The position numbers were made by a program, and so were the translations under genes. Under the pieces are notes generated by a model. It searched no databases, was not told where the DNA came from, and saw only the letters and a list, made by a program, of their open reading frames with translations. 64,000 nt of DNA from Streptomyces sp. NBC_01217 (GTDB lineage Bacteria > Actinomycetota > Actinomycetes > Streptomycetales > Streptomycetaceae): contig NZ_CP108538.1 in assembly GCF_035994185.1 (NCBI RefSeq), positions 6,549,501 to 6,613,500 of the forward strand. Reading direction: 5' to 3'. Below, in pieces: positions 1 to 7,856 of the stretch (within the stretch, counting starts at the first letter, position 1; each line of letters begins with the position of its first letter).

Positions 1-84
1 GTACGCCGCATGATCAAGCGGCTGGAGGCGCTGCCGCAGGGGCCGGAACCGGCACCGGCGACGGCACCTGCGACGGCCGCCTGA
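1..84 (+). CDS. C-terminal end of an unidentified protein (partial)
   Basis: The frame is open from the window edge and ends in TGA after 27 residues. The visible tail has a short basic stretch (RRMIKRLEAL) followed by an Ala/Pro/Thr-rich end. Third positions are G/C as in neighbouring genes, so this is probably the true end of a gene entering from the left. No family can be assigned from so little sequence. Confidence 0.5.
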   Translation, partial: VRRMIKRLEALPQGPEPAPATAPATAA

Positions 85-96
85 GCCGGATCCCGG

Positions 97-386
97 TCAC
101 GGCTTCCGCGCCATCGCGCCGAACTGGGCGACCCGCACCGCACCGGGCTCCGCGCGCCAGTGCGCGCAGGACACGATGCCCGGCTCCACCAGGTCCAGCC
201 CCGTCAGGAACGTGACCTCGTGCGTGTTGCCGGCGGTCGGCAGGCCGGCCGATGTCCAGGAACTGGCCGATCCCCGCGTCACCGGCGAGATACCGCACGG
301 CCCGCCCCAGGAACGCCCGGTCGGCGCGCGCGCCACTTCGCCGATGCCCGGATACATGGTGGTGACCCGGTCGCCGACCGCGCGGT
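97..386 (-). pseudogene. Relic of a DUF574-type S-adenosylmethionine-dependent methyltransferase
   Basis: Pieces of the actinomycete S-adenosyl methyltransferase family (PF04672 type) lie in two frames. One frame reads VGDRVTTMYPGIGEVARA; the next reads RADRAFLGRAVRYLAGDAG then QFLDIG; the first frame resumes with LPTAGNTHEV and jumps directly to LDLVEPGIV and the family's C-terminal MARKP. The first shift sits in a GC-dinucleotide run, consistent with +2 slippage. The second looks like loss of two bases of the expected Gly-Thr-Gly. About 100 codons are missing between NTHEV and the end, as is the N-terminus. Family recognition is from memory; the frame breaks are seen directly. It lies just downstream of the glycerophosphodiesterase gene on the same strand. 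Confidence 0.75.
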
Positions 387-397
387 GCCGGACCGGT

Positions 398-1102
398 TCA
401 AGAAGGGCCGGTGGGCGGGGAATCGGCCAGGACGCTGTGCAGGGCGTCGACCCGGTTGGTGGTGATCGAGTCGACCCCCTGCCGCACGAGGCGGCGCATG
501 GTGCGCCTGGTGTCGGCGGTCCAGGCGGAGACCAGCAGTCCGTCCCGGTGGAGACGGTCCGTCAGCTCCCGGTCCACCAGGCCGAACCGGTAGTTCAGCC
601 ACCGCGGCCGCACCGCGTCGAGCAGCGTGGCGCGTGGCGGTGCGAGGGTCGTCCAGGTCAGGGCGATCTCGGCGTTCGGATCGGCGGCGCGCACCCGCAG
701 CATGGCATCGGGGCCCGCGCAGTAGTACGCCCGCTCGCCGGCCCCGCACTCGCGCACCACGCCGACGGCCCGGCGTACGGAACCGTCGGTCGAGCCGGGC
801 AGATCGACCATGACGCGGTGCGCCCCGGCGGCGAGCAGGGCATCGCGCAGCGTGGGCACACCGCCCCCGGTCAGCTCGGTGAGCTCCTGGTGGGTGAGCC
901 GGTCCAGGCGTACGTCATGACCCCACAGCCGCCCCAGCGTGGCGTCGTGCAGCAGGACCGGTACGCCGTCGCGGGTGACCCGCACATCGATCTCGACCGC
1001 GTCCGCCCCCCGTTCGAGGGCGGAGCGGATCGAGGGCAGCGTGTTCTCGCGGACACGGTACGGATCGCCGCGGTGGGCCACGGCGGTGACAGTGGTGGCC
1101 AT
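398..1102 (-). CDS. Glycerophosphodiester phosphodiesterase family protein
   Basis: This 234-residue protein is the length of a cytoplasmic GDPD-domain enzyme, which hydrolyses glycerophosphodiesters to glycerol-3-phosphate and an alcohol. The N-terminus has the catalytic HRG (AHRGDPYRVRENT) with the following E-N-T, then VEIDVRVTRDGVPVLLHD, which carries the metal-binding Glu/Asp and second His. The C-terminus has the usual VNRVDAL. No signal peptide or membrane segment is seen, so it probably acts in the cytoplasm. It lies 21 nt downstream of the deaminase gene on the same strand and is probably cotranscribed with it. The ATG lacks a strong Shine-Dalgarno sequence. Confidence 0.88.
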   Translation of the reverse strand: MATTVTAVAHRGDPYRVRENTLPSIRSALERGADAVEIDVRVTRDGVPVLLHDATLGRLWGHDVRLDRLTHQELTELTGGGVPTLRDALLAAGAHRVMVDLPGSTDGSVRRAVGVVRECGAGERAYYCAGPDAMLRVRAADPNAEIALTWTTLAPPRATLLDAVRPRWLNYRFGLVDRELTDRLHRDGLLVSAWTADTRRTMRRLVRQGVDSITTNRVDALHSVLADSPPTGPS

Positions 1103-1123
1103 GGGGCCATTGTGACCACCGGG

Positions 1124-2158
1124 TCAGCGGCCGGTGCGCTCCAGCCAGTTCGCCGTGTACGTGTCGATCTCGGCGGCCAGCGTCCGCTTTCCGGCCGCGT
1201 CGAGGTACGAGGCCTCGACCGCGTTCTTCGCCAGCGCCGCGAGACCGCGCTCGTCCAGGCCGAGGAGGCGGGCGGCCACCCCGTACTCGTTGTTGAGGTC
1301 CGTGCCGAACATCGGCGGGTCGTCGCTGTTGATGGTGACCAGGACGCCCGCCTGCACCATCTCCCTGACCGGGTGCTGCTCGATGTCCGCCACCGCGCGG
1401 GTCGCGATGTTCGAGGTCGGGCAGACCTCCAGCGGGATGCGGTGCTCGGCGAGGTGGGCAAGCAGCCTCGGGTCCTGTACGGAGGTGGTGCCGTGGCCGA
1501 TGCGCTCGGCGCGCAGATGGGTCAGTGCGTCCCAGACGGTCTGCGGCCCGGTGGTCTCCCCGGCGTGCGGCACGGAGTGCAGGCCCTCGGCGATCGCCCG
1601 GTCGAAGTAGGGCTTGAACTGCGGGCGGGGTACGCCGATCTCCGGGCCGCCGAGCCCGAACGAGACGAGGCCCTCGGGCCGCAGGTCCACGGCGAGCCGG
1701 ACGGTCTCCTCGGCCGATTCGAGCCCGGCCTCGCCGGGAATGTCGAAGCACCAGCGCAGGACGACCCCGAGCTCGGCCTCGGCCGCCTTGCGGGCGTCCT
1801 CTATCGCCTCCATGAACGCCTGCTCCGGGATGCCGCGCCGGGTCGAGCTGAACGGGGTGACGGTCAGCTCCGCGTAACGGATGTTCTGCCGGGCCATGTC
1901 ACGGGCGACCTCGAAGGTCAGCAGCCGGACGTCCTCCGGGGTGCGGATCAGGTCCACGACGGAGAGATACACCTCGATGAAGTGCCTGAAGTCCGTGAAG
2001 GTGAAGTAGTCGGCCAGCGCCTCGGGGTCGGTGGGGACCTTGGAGTCGGGGTGGTGCGCGGCCAGCTCGGCGACGATGCGCGGCGATGCGGACCCGACGT
2101 GGTGGACGTGCAGTTCCGCCTTGGGCAGCCCCGCGATGAAGGGGTGCAGATCGGTCAT
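1124..2158 (-). CDS. Adenosine deaminase family protein (adenosine or aminodeoxyfutalosine deaminase)
   Basis: This 344-residue amidohydrolase has the adenosine deaminase layout: KAELHVH near residue 14 for the first metal-binding pair, HAGE in the middle with the catalytic Glu, RIGHGT, and TINSDDPPMFGT near the C-terminus with the metal-binding Asp. The segment after the first His pair reads HVHHVGSASP rather than the HxHLDG form of classical adenosine deaminases. Streptomyces makes menaquinone by the futalosine route, and a deaminase of this subgroup is thought to act on 6-amino-6-deoxyfutalosine, so that substrate is a serious alternative to adenosine. The start has GGAGAATCCG just upstream and is first of a two-gene unit with the glycerophosphodiesterase. 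Confidence 0.82.
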   Translation of the reverse strand: MTDLHPFIAGLPKAELHVHHVGSASPRIVAELAAHHPDSKVPTDPEALADYFTFTDFRHFIEVYLSVVDLIRTPEDVRLLTFEVARDMARQNIRYAELTVTPFSSTRRGIPEQAFMEAIEDARKAAEAELGVVLRWCFDIPGEAGLESAEETVRLAVDLRPEGLVSFGLGGPEIGVPRPQFKPYFDRAIAEGLHSVPHAGETTGPQTVWDALTHLRAERIGHGTTSVQDPRLLAHLAEHRIPLEVCPTSNIATRAVADIEQHPVREMVQAGVLVTINSDDPPMFGTDLNNEYGVAARLLGLDERGLAALAKNAVEASYLDAAGKRTLAAEIDTYTANWLERTGR

Positions 2159-2293
2159 CGGATTCTCCGGGGGCGTGGGACGGTTCGGGTGCCGGGCGCG
2201 GGTCGGCCGGGCAGGGGACGGGGATCATCGTAGGCCGGGTCCTGCCGTGCGGCGGTGGGCCGTAGCATTACGGGATCACGATGGGGGAGGGCC

Positions 2294-3019
2294 ATGTCAG
2301 ACAACACAGAGCAGCCCGCGGGCGGGGCCGCGCCGCGCGATCCGTGGGCGCCGCCGGAGAACAAGGTGCCGCTGGAGAAGCCGGCCGGTGATCCCCGGCC
2401 GCCGGCGGTGCACGATCAGCAGACCGTCACCTCGATGCCGGGAGTGGGGGAGGGGCCCGCACCTGCCGCGGGACCGGGCTTCGGTGCCGGGGCGCCGAGC
2501 GGGCAGGTGCCCGGCCCCGGCCCCGGGTTCGGCCCCGGGGAGGTACCGCCGCCGCCGATCGCGCCGAACGGACCGGGCCAGCAGGTCCCGCCGGCCGCGG
2601 GGCAGTACGGCTACCCGGCCGCACCGGCCCCGCAGTACGGCGGCTACCCCGCCGGGTACACCGGCTACGGCCAGGCACCCTGGGGCGGTCCCTCGCCCGC
2701 CAACGGCCTGGGTACGGCAGCCATGGTGCTCGGCATCCTGGCCGTCGCCCTGTTCTGCATCTACGGGATACCCAGCCTGATCCTGGGCGCACTCGCCCTG
2801 ATCTTCGGCATCCTGGGCCGCAAGCGGGTCCAGCGCGGCGAGGCGACCAACAGCGGTCAGGCCCTCGCCGGGATCATCATGGGGTCCATCGGCATCGTCT
2901 TCGGTGTGGCGATCATCAGCTTCTTCATCTGGCTGTTCGTCGCTCATGGCGACGAGTTCGACGACCCGTACAACGACGACCCGTACTCCACGTCCCTGGT
3001 GGTCGACGTCACGCGCTAG
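2294..3019 (+). CDS. DUF4190-type membrane protein with a proline-rich N-terminal half
   Basis: The ATG at 2294 follows GGGGGAGGG and is preferred to an in-frame ATG 39 nt upstream. The 241-residue product starts with about 135 low-complexity Pro/Gly/Ala/Tyr residues (repeated QYGY, YGGYP, GYTGYG), then has two hydrophobic hairpin segments: LGTAAMVLGILAV to LIFGILG, and ALAGIIMGSIGIVFG to FFIWLFV. These are separated by a basic RKRVQRGEATNSGQ loop, the pattern of DUF4190 proteins. The end is an acidic DDPYNDDPY tail. Function is unknown; the cytoplasmic Pro-rich part may bind partners. It is transcribed divergently from the deaminase gene. Confidence 0.8.
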   Translation: MSDNTEQPAGGAAPRDPWAPPENKVPLEKPAGDPRPPAVHDQQTVTSMPGVGEGPAPAAGPGFGAGAPSGQVPGPGPGFGPGEVPPPPIAPNGPGQQVPPAAGQYGYPAAPAPQYGGYPAGYTGYGQAPWGGPSPANGLGTAAMVLGILAVALFCIYGIPSLILGALALIFGILGRKRVQRGEATNSGQALAGIIMGSIGIVFGVAIISFFIWLFVAHGDEFDDPYNDDPYSTSLVVDVTR

Positions 3020-3085
3020 TGCCCCTCCCGATGGCCGGGCGGGCCGGACCCCCGGCTCTCCCGGTCATCGGACATCCCGGCCGCC

Positions 3086-3652
3086 TCACGCCGCGCGCAG
3101 CTCCGCCCGCGCGTCCATCAGCGCGAACCCCAGCAGATTCAGCCCCCGCCATGTCGCCGGGTTCTCCGCACGCGGGTCGTCCGCCGCCAGCCCGATGCCC
3201 CATATCCGGTCCATGGGGCTCGCCTCGACCAGCACCCGGTCCCCGGTGTTCAGCAGGAATTCCCGCAGCTCGGGGTGATGGGCGAACTTGTGGACGCTGC
3301 CGGCCACCACCAGGGCGTACCGCTCGCGCTCCCACACCGCGCCGTCGAAACCGCGAACCTGCCGCCCCACCTTCTTCGCCTGGGCCGGGCTCTTCGCCGC
3401 CACCGCGCGGTCCACCGCCTCCGCGTCGCCGAAGAGCCGCGCCTTGGCGGCCATCATCCAGTGCTCGGCCGATGCGTATGTCACACCGTCGACCGTGAAG
3501 GGCGCCGGCCACCACTGGCTGAGACAGCTCGCACCGATGCGGCCGTCCGGCCGCGGGCGGTGCCCCCAGAAGCGCAGGTACTTCACCTTCTCGCCGCGCC
3601 CGGTCCGTACCAGGAGATCGTCCATGTGTTCCATGACACGCGAGTCTGGCAT
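3086..3652 (-). CDS. NADAR (YbiA/RibX-like) family protein
   Basis: The product matches the NADAR fold: YLRFWGHRP near the N-terminus, SQWWPAPFTVDGVTYASAEHW, MMAAKARLFGD, and near the end LVEASPMDRIWGIGL then NLLGFALMDAR. Members are N-glycosidases acting on riboflavin precursors or, in other clades, on ADP-ribosylated substrates. The start at 3652 is chosen because GGAGTG lies 10 nt upstream, giving 188 residues; internal ATGs at 3634 and 3625 are possible. It stands alone, with its promoter region facing the polyamine operon. Which NADAR activity it has cannot be told from sequence. Confidence 0.85.
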   Translation of the reverse strand: MPDSRVMEHMDDLLVRTGRGEKVKYLRFWGHRPRPDGRIGASCLSQWWPAPFTVDGVTYASAEHWMMAAKARLFGDAEAVDRAVAAKSPAQAKKVGRQVRGFDGAVWERERYALVVAGSVHKFAHHPELREFLLNTGDRVLVEASPMDRIWGIGLAADDPRAENPATWRGLNLLGFALMDARAELRAA

Positions 3653-3707
3653 CCGCCACTGACACTCCGTACGGGGAATTCCGCAAGGACGCGACACATG
3701 GTCGACA

Positions 3708-3751
3708 GATTCCGTCGCGTAACCAAAAGGCAACAACGGAATCACTTGTTG
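3708..3751. promoter_or_regulatory. Interleaved inverted repeats, candidate operator of the polyamine operon
   Basis: GATTCCGT (3708-3715) is mirrored by ACGGAATC (3736-3743). CAACAA (3731-3736) is mirrored by TTGTTG (3746-3751), which is also the proposed -35 box. The repeats lie in the spacer between the NADAR gene and the aldehyde dehydrogenase gene. A regulator binding here would cover the promoter. The repeats are seen; the role is inferred. Confidence 0.45.
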
Positions 3752-3774
3752 GGGTGGATCCCCTCTGTCAGGAT
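3746..3774 (+). promoter_or_regulatory. Candidate vegetative promoter of the polyamine operon
   Basis: TTGTTG (3746-3751) is separated by 17 nt from CAGGAT (3769-3774), matching HrdB-type Streptomyces promoters. Transcription would start near 3781, about 60 nt before the aldehyde dehydrogenase ATG. Confidence 0.45.
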
Positions 3775-3840
3775 CGGCACTCAAATCGAGCAGAGGCCAC
3801 GCCGTCCCGTTTTCCGGGGACCGCGGCCGAGGAGAGCGTC

Positions 3841-5355
3841 ATGGGCAACGGCATCCAGGTGCGGGACCGCTTCGCGGACGGCGCACAGTACATCGGCGGA
3901 AAGCTGCGGTCCGGGACATCGGGACGTCACCACGAGGTGGTGGACCCGGCCACGGGCGAGAGCGTCTACACGTACGAGTTGGCGGGCACCGCCGATGTCG
4001 ACGCGGCCGTCGCCGCCGCACGCCAGGCGTTCCCCGGCTGGTCGGCCGCGACCCCGGCCGAGCGGGCCGAGGCGATGCACCGCTTCGCCGCCGTACTCGC
4101 CGGGCAGGCCGACGACTTCGCGTACGTCGAGTCCCTCCAGTGCGGCAAGCCGATCAAGCTCTCCACCGAGTTCGACATCCCCGGCACCGTCGACAACACC
4201 TCCTTCTTCGCGGGCGCCGCCCGCCACCTGGAGGGCAGGTCGGCCGCCGAGTACGACGGCGACCACACCTCCTACGTACGCCGTGAGGCGATCGGCGTCA
4301 TCGGCTCCATCGCGCCCTGGAACTACCCGCTCCAGATGGCCGCCTGGAAGATCCTCCCGGCCGTCGCCGCAGGCAACACCATCGTGCTGAAGCCCGCCGA
4401 GATCACCCCGCTGACCTCGCTGATGTTCGCTCAGGCGGCCACGGAGGCGGGCATCCCGGACGGTGTGATCAACATCGTCACGGGGGCGGGCAAGGATGCC
4501 GGTGAGCATCTCGTCGGCCACCCGGACGTCGTCATGACCTCCTTCACCGGCTCCACCGCCGTCGGCAAGCGGGTCGCCGAGATCGCCACCTCCACCGTCA
4601 AGCGCCTCCACCTCGAACTCGGCGGCAAGGCCCCTTTCCTGGTCTTCGACGACGCCGACCTCGAAGCCGCCGTCCACGGCGCGGTCGCCGGGGCGCTCAT
4701 CAACACCGGGCAGGACTGCACCGCCGCCACCCGCGCCTACGTCCAGCGCCCGCTGTACGACGCCTTCGTGCAGGGCGTCGCCGAGCTGATGGAGACCGTG
4801 CGGCTCGGCGATCCCTTCGACCCCTCGACCGACCTCGGCCCGCTGATCAGCCACGCGCAGCGGGACCGCGTCGCCGGATTCGTGGAGCGCGCCCGCGCGT
4901 ACGCCACCGTCGTGACCGGGGGCGAGGCCCCCGGCGGCGAACTGGCGGCCGGTGCCTACTACCGGCCCACCCTGGTCGCGGGCGCCGCCCAGGACAGCGA
5001 GATCGTCCAGTCCGAGATCTTCGGCCCGGTCCTGGTCGTGCTGCCCTTCGACACCGACGACGAGGGCATCCGCCTCGCCAACGACACCCCGTACGGACTC
5101 GCCGCCTCCGCCTGGACCCGCGATCTGTACCGGGCGAACCGCGCCACCCGCGAGATCAAGGCGGGCTGCGTCTGGATCAACGACCACATCCCGATCATCA
5201 GCGAGATGCCGCACGGCGGGTACAAGGCCAGCGGCTTCGGAAAGGACATGTCGTCGTACTCCTTCGAGGAGTACACACAGGTCAAGCACGTCATGTACGA
5301 CAACACCGCGGTTGCCAGGAAGGACTGGCACCGCACGATCTTCGGGGACCGATAA
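3841..5355 (+). CDS. Aldehyde dehydrogenase, probably gamma-aminobutyraldehyde dehydrogenase
   Basis: This 504-residue NAD(P)-dependent aldehyde dehydrogenase has the family landmarks in order: PWNYPLQMAAWKILPA, the NAD-site Lys in VLKPAEITPL, FTGSTAVGK, the general-base Glu in LELGGKAPF, the catalytic Cys in NTGQDCTAATR, and SEIFGPVLVVLPFD. It heads a six-gene run with a polyamine ABC transporter and an amine oxidase, so its likely job is oxidising 4-aminobutanal from putrescine to 4-aminobutyrate. The ATG at 3841 follows GAGGAG at normal spacing; upstream in-frame starts lack a site. Betaine aldehyde is an alternative substrate because the families are close. Confidence 0.88.
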   Translation: MGNGIQVRDRFADGAQYIGGKLRSGTSGRHHEVVDPATGESVYTYELAGTADVDAAVAAARQAFPGWSAATPAERAEAMHRFAAVLAGQADDFAYVESLQCGKPIKLSTEFDIPGTVDNTSFFAGAARHLEGRSAAEYDGDHTSYVRREAIGVIGSIAPWNYPLQMAAWKILPAVAAGNTIVLKPAEITPLTSLMFAQAATEAGIPDGVINIVTGAGKDAGEHLVGHPDVVMTSFTGSTAVGKRVAEIATSTVKRLHLELGGKAPFLVFDDADLEAAVHGAVAGALINTGQDCTAATRAYVQRPLYDAFVQGVAELMETVRLGDPFDPSTDLGPLISHAQRDRVAGFVERARAYATVVTGGEAPGGELAAGAYYRPTLVAGAAQDSEIVQSEIFGPVLVVLPFDTDDEGIRLANDTPYGLAASAWTRDLYRANRATREIKAGCVWINDHIPIISEMPHGGYKASGFGKDMSSYSFEEYTQVKHVMYDNTAVARKDWHRTIFGDR

Positions 5356-5398
5356 CCCGGCCGACCCCCGGCCCCACACACCCGAAAGGGCAACGCGC

Positions 5399-6649
5399 AT
5401 GGAGCAGTACGAGCCCGAGCGTCTCTCCGCGGCCCAGCTGGCCGCGATGCGACGCAGTCTGACCAGCGGCCGGGGCGCCCTGACCCGCCGATCACTGCTG
5501 CGCGCCTCCGGCATGGGAGCGCTCGCGATCGGCGGACTGGGGACGCTGAGCGCATGCGGCATCCCGCCCGCGAAGCGGGAAGGGGACGCCGCGGCGCCCA
5601 CCGACGACCACTCGGCCAAGGAGAAGCAGATCAACTTCTCCAACTGGACCGAGTACATGGACGTCAGTGAGGACGAGAAGCACCGGCCCACCCTGGAGGC
5701 GTTCACGAAACGCACCGGGATCAAGGTCAAGTACACCGAGGACATCAACGACAACGTCGAGTTCTTCGGCAAGATAAAACCGCAGCTCGCCGCGGGACAG
5801 GACACCGGCCGCGACCTCATCATCGTGACCGACTGGCTCGCCGCCCGCATCATCCGGCTCGGCTGGGCCCAGAAGCTCGACCCGGCGAACCTGCCGCACG
5901 CCTTCGCCAACCTCTCGTCCCAGTTCCGCACCCCCGACTGGGACCCGGGCCGCGCCTACTCGTACCCCTGGACCGGCATCCCCACCGTCATCGCCTACAA
6001 CTCCAAGGCGACCGGCGGCCGCAAGGTCGACTCCATCACTCAGCTGCTCGACGACCCCGCGCTCAAGGGACGGGTCGGGTTCCTCTCCGAAATGCGTGAC
6101 TCCGTCGGCATGACCCTGCTCGACATGGGCAAGGACCCCGGGACGTTCACCGACGCCGACTACGACGCCGCGATCGGCCGGATCCAGAAGGGCGTCGACA
6201 AGAAGCAGATCCGCCGCTTCACCGGCAACGACTACACCGCGGACCTCGACAAGGGCGACATCGCCGCCTGTGTCGCGTGGGCCGGAGACATCATCCAGCT
6301 CCAGGCCGGAAACCCGGACATCAAGTACGCCATCCCGGCCGCCGGTTACATCACGTCGAGCGACAACATGCTGGTCCCGGCCAAGGCACGGCACAAGACC
6401 AACGCCGAGAAGCTCATGGACTACTACTACGAGCCGCCGGTCGCCGCGGAGCTCGCCGCCTACATCAACTACGTCTGCCCGGTCGACGGTGTCCGCGAGG
6501 AACTCGCCAAGATCGACGAGGCGATGGCCTCCAACACACTCATCCTCCCCGACAAGGAGATGGCGGCCCGATCGCACGCCTTCCGCTCACTGACGAGCAA
6601 GGAAGAGACGGCGTACGAGGAGAAGTTCGCCAAGCTCATCGGCGCCTGA
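5399..6649 (+). CDS. Polyamine ABC transporter substrate-binding lipoprotein (Tat-exported)
   Basis: This 416-residue protein has a long N-region, a twin-arginine motif TRRSLLRAS (Arg30-Arg31), a hydrophobic stretch and a lipobox LSAC (Cys53), so it is probably exported folded by Tat and then lipidated. The mature part begins KEKQINFSNWTEYMD and includes FTKRTGIKVKYTEDINDN, AYSYPWTGIPTVIAYN and YYEPPVAAELAAYINYVCPV, typical of the PotD/PotF family. It captures putrescine or spermidine outside the membrane for the permease encoded just downstream. The ATG lies 43 nt after the aldehyde dehydrogenase stop, behind GAAAGG. Confidence 0.9.
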   Translation: MEQYEPERLSAAQLAAMRRSLTSGRGALTRRSLLRASGMGALAIGGLGTLSACGIPPAKREGDAAAPTDDHSAKEKQINFSNWTEYMDVSEDEKHRPTLEAFTKRTGIKVKYTEDINDNVEFFGKIKPQLAAGQDTGRDLIIVTDWLAARIIRLGWAQKLDPANLPHAFANLSSQFRTPDWDPGRAYSYPWTGIPTVIAYNSKATGGRKVDSITQLLDDPALKGRVGFLSEMRDSVGMTLLDMGKDPGTFTDADYDAAIGRIQKGVDKKQIRRFTGNDYTADLDKGDIAACVAWAGDIIQLQAGNPDIKYAIPAAGYITSSDNMLVPAKARHKTNAEKLMDYYYEPPVAAELAAYINYVCPVDGVREELAKIDEAMASNTLILPDKEMAARSHAFRSLTSKEETAYEEKFAKLIGA

Positions 6650-6707
6650 GCGCCGTGCCCTTTCCCCCTCGCCCGATCTCCCCCTGACACCACTGGGACT
6701 GCGACCC

Positions 6708-7856
6708 ATGACACAGCAGCAGACAGGCGGCGATGTCCGCCTCACCGGGATCAGCAAGACGTACGGCTCCTTCACCGCCGTCGAACCGCTCGACCTGACC
6801 GTCCCGCAGGGCTCCTTCTTCGCGCTGCTCGGCGCGTCGGGCTGCGGCAAGACCACCACCCTGCGGATGATCGCGGGCCTGGAGGAGGCCACCACCGGCA
6901 CCGTCTCGCTCGGCGGCCGGGACATCACGGGCCTGCCCCCGTACAAGCGGCCCGTCAACACCGTCTTCCAGAGCTATGCGCTCTTCCCGCACCTCGACAT
7001 CACCGAGAACGTCGCCTTCGGCCTGCGCCGGCGCGGCATCAAGTCGGTGAAGAAGCAGGTCGACGACATGCTGGAGCTCGTCCAGCTCGGCGACTTCGCG
7101 AAGCGCAAACCGCATCAGCTCTCCGGCGGCCAGCAGCAGCGCGTCGCCGTCGCCCGCGCCCTGATCAACCACCCGCAGGTGCTCCTGCTCGACGAGCCGC
7201 TCGGCGCCCTCGACCTCAAGCTGCGCCGCCAGATGCAGCTTGAGCTCAAGCGCATCCAGACCGAGGTCGGCATCACGTTCATCCACGTCACCCACGACCA
7301 GGAGGAGGCCATGACCATGGCCGACACCGTCGCGGTGATGAACGCGGGCCGCGTCGAGCAGCTCGGCGCCCCCGCCGATCTGTACGAGAACCCGGGCACG
7401 ACCTTCGTCGCCAACTTCCTGGGCACCTCGAACCTCATCGAGGGCGAGATCGTCTCCACGGGCACGGACATAGTCGTCGCGGCGGGCGGCGGAAAGCTGC
7501 GGCTGCCCACCGACCGGTGTACGGCCCCGACCACGGATGGCGGCAAGCTGCTCCTCGGCGTACGCCCGGAGAAGATCTCGCTGGCGCACGCCGACGACGC
7601 GGACGCGATCGCCGACGGCCGCAACCGGGTCACCGGCCGGATCGTCGACTCCAGCTTCATCGGTGTGTCCACGCAGTACGTCGTGGAGAGCCCGGCGGGC
7701 AAGGCGCTCCATGTGTACGAGCAGAACGTCGAGAGGCGCGCCGGCTTCACGGTGGGCGCCGAGGTCGTCCTGCACTGGAACCCGGCGCACACCTTCGGCC
7801 TCGACGCCGCACAGGACATCGACGCCGGTGTGGAGACGGTGGAGGACGCGGCGTGA
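6708..7856 (+). CDS. potA: Polyamine ABC transporter ATP-binding protein
   Basis: This 382-residue ATPase has Walker A GASGCGKTT (about residues 42-50), Q-loop VFQSYALFPH, signature LSGGQQQRVAVARAL, Walker B LLLDEPLGALD and the switch His in THDQEEA. The last ~130 residues form the TOBE-like regulatory domain usual in PotA/UgpC-type ATPases. It energises import through the two permeases that follow. Its stop overlaps the GTG of the first permease (GTGA), indicating translational coupling. Confidence 0.93.
   Translation: MTQQQTGGDVRLTGISKTYGSFTAVEPLDLTVPQGSFFALLGASGCGKTTTLRMIAGLEEATTGTVSLGGRDITGLPPYKRPVNTVFQSYALFPHLDITENVAFGLRRRGIKSVKKQVDDMLELVQLGDFAKRKPHQLSGGQQQRVAVARALINHPQVLLLDEPLGALDLKLRRQMQLELKRIQTEVGITFIHVTHDQEEAMTMADTVAVMNAGRVEQLGAPADLYENPGTTFVANFLGTSNLIEGEIVSTGTDIVVAAGGGKLRLPTDRCTAPTTDGGKLLLGVRPEKISLAHADDADAIADGRNRVTGRIVDSSFIGVSTQYVVESPAGKALHVYEQNVERRAGFTVGAEVVLHWNPAHTFGLDAAQDIDAGVETVEDAA

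Noticed and set aside
176..2233. Long plus-strand open frame opposite the deaminase and glycerophosphodiesterase genes
   Set aside because: Both minus-strand genes have full enzyme motifs and ribosome sites; the plus frame is their antisense reflection.
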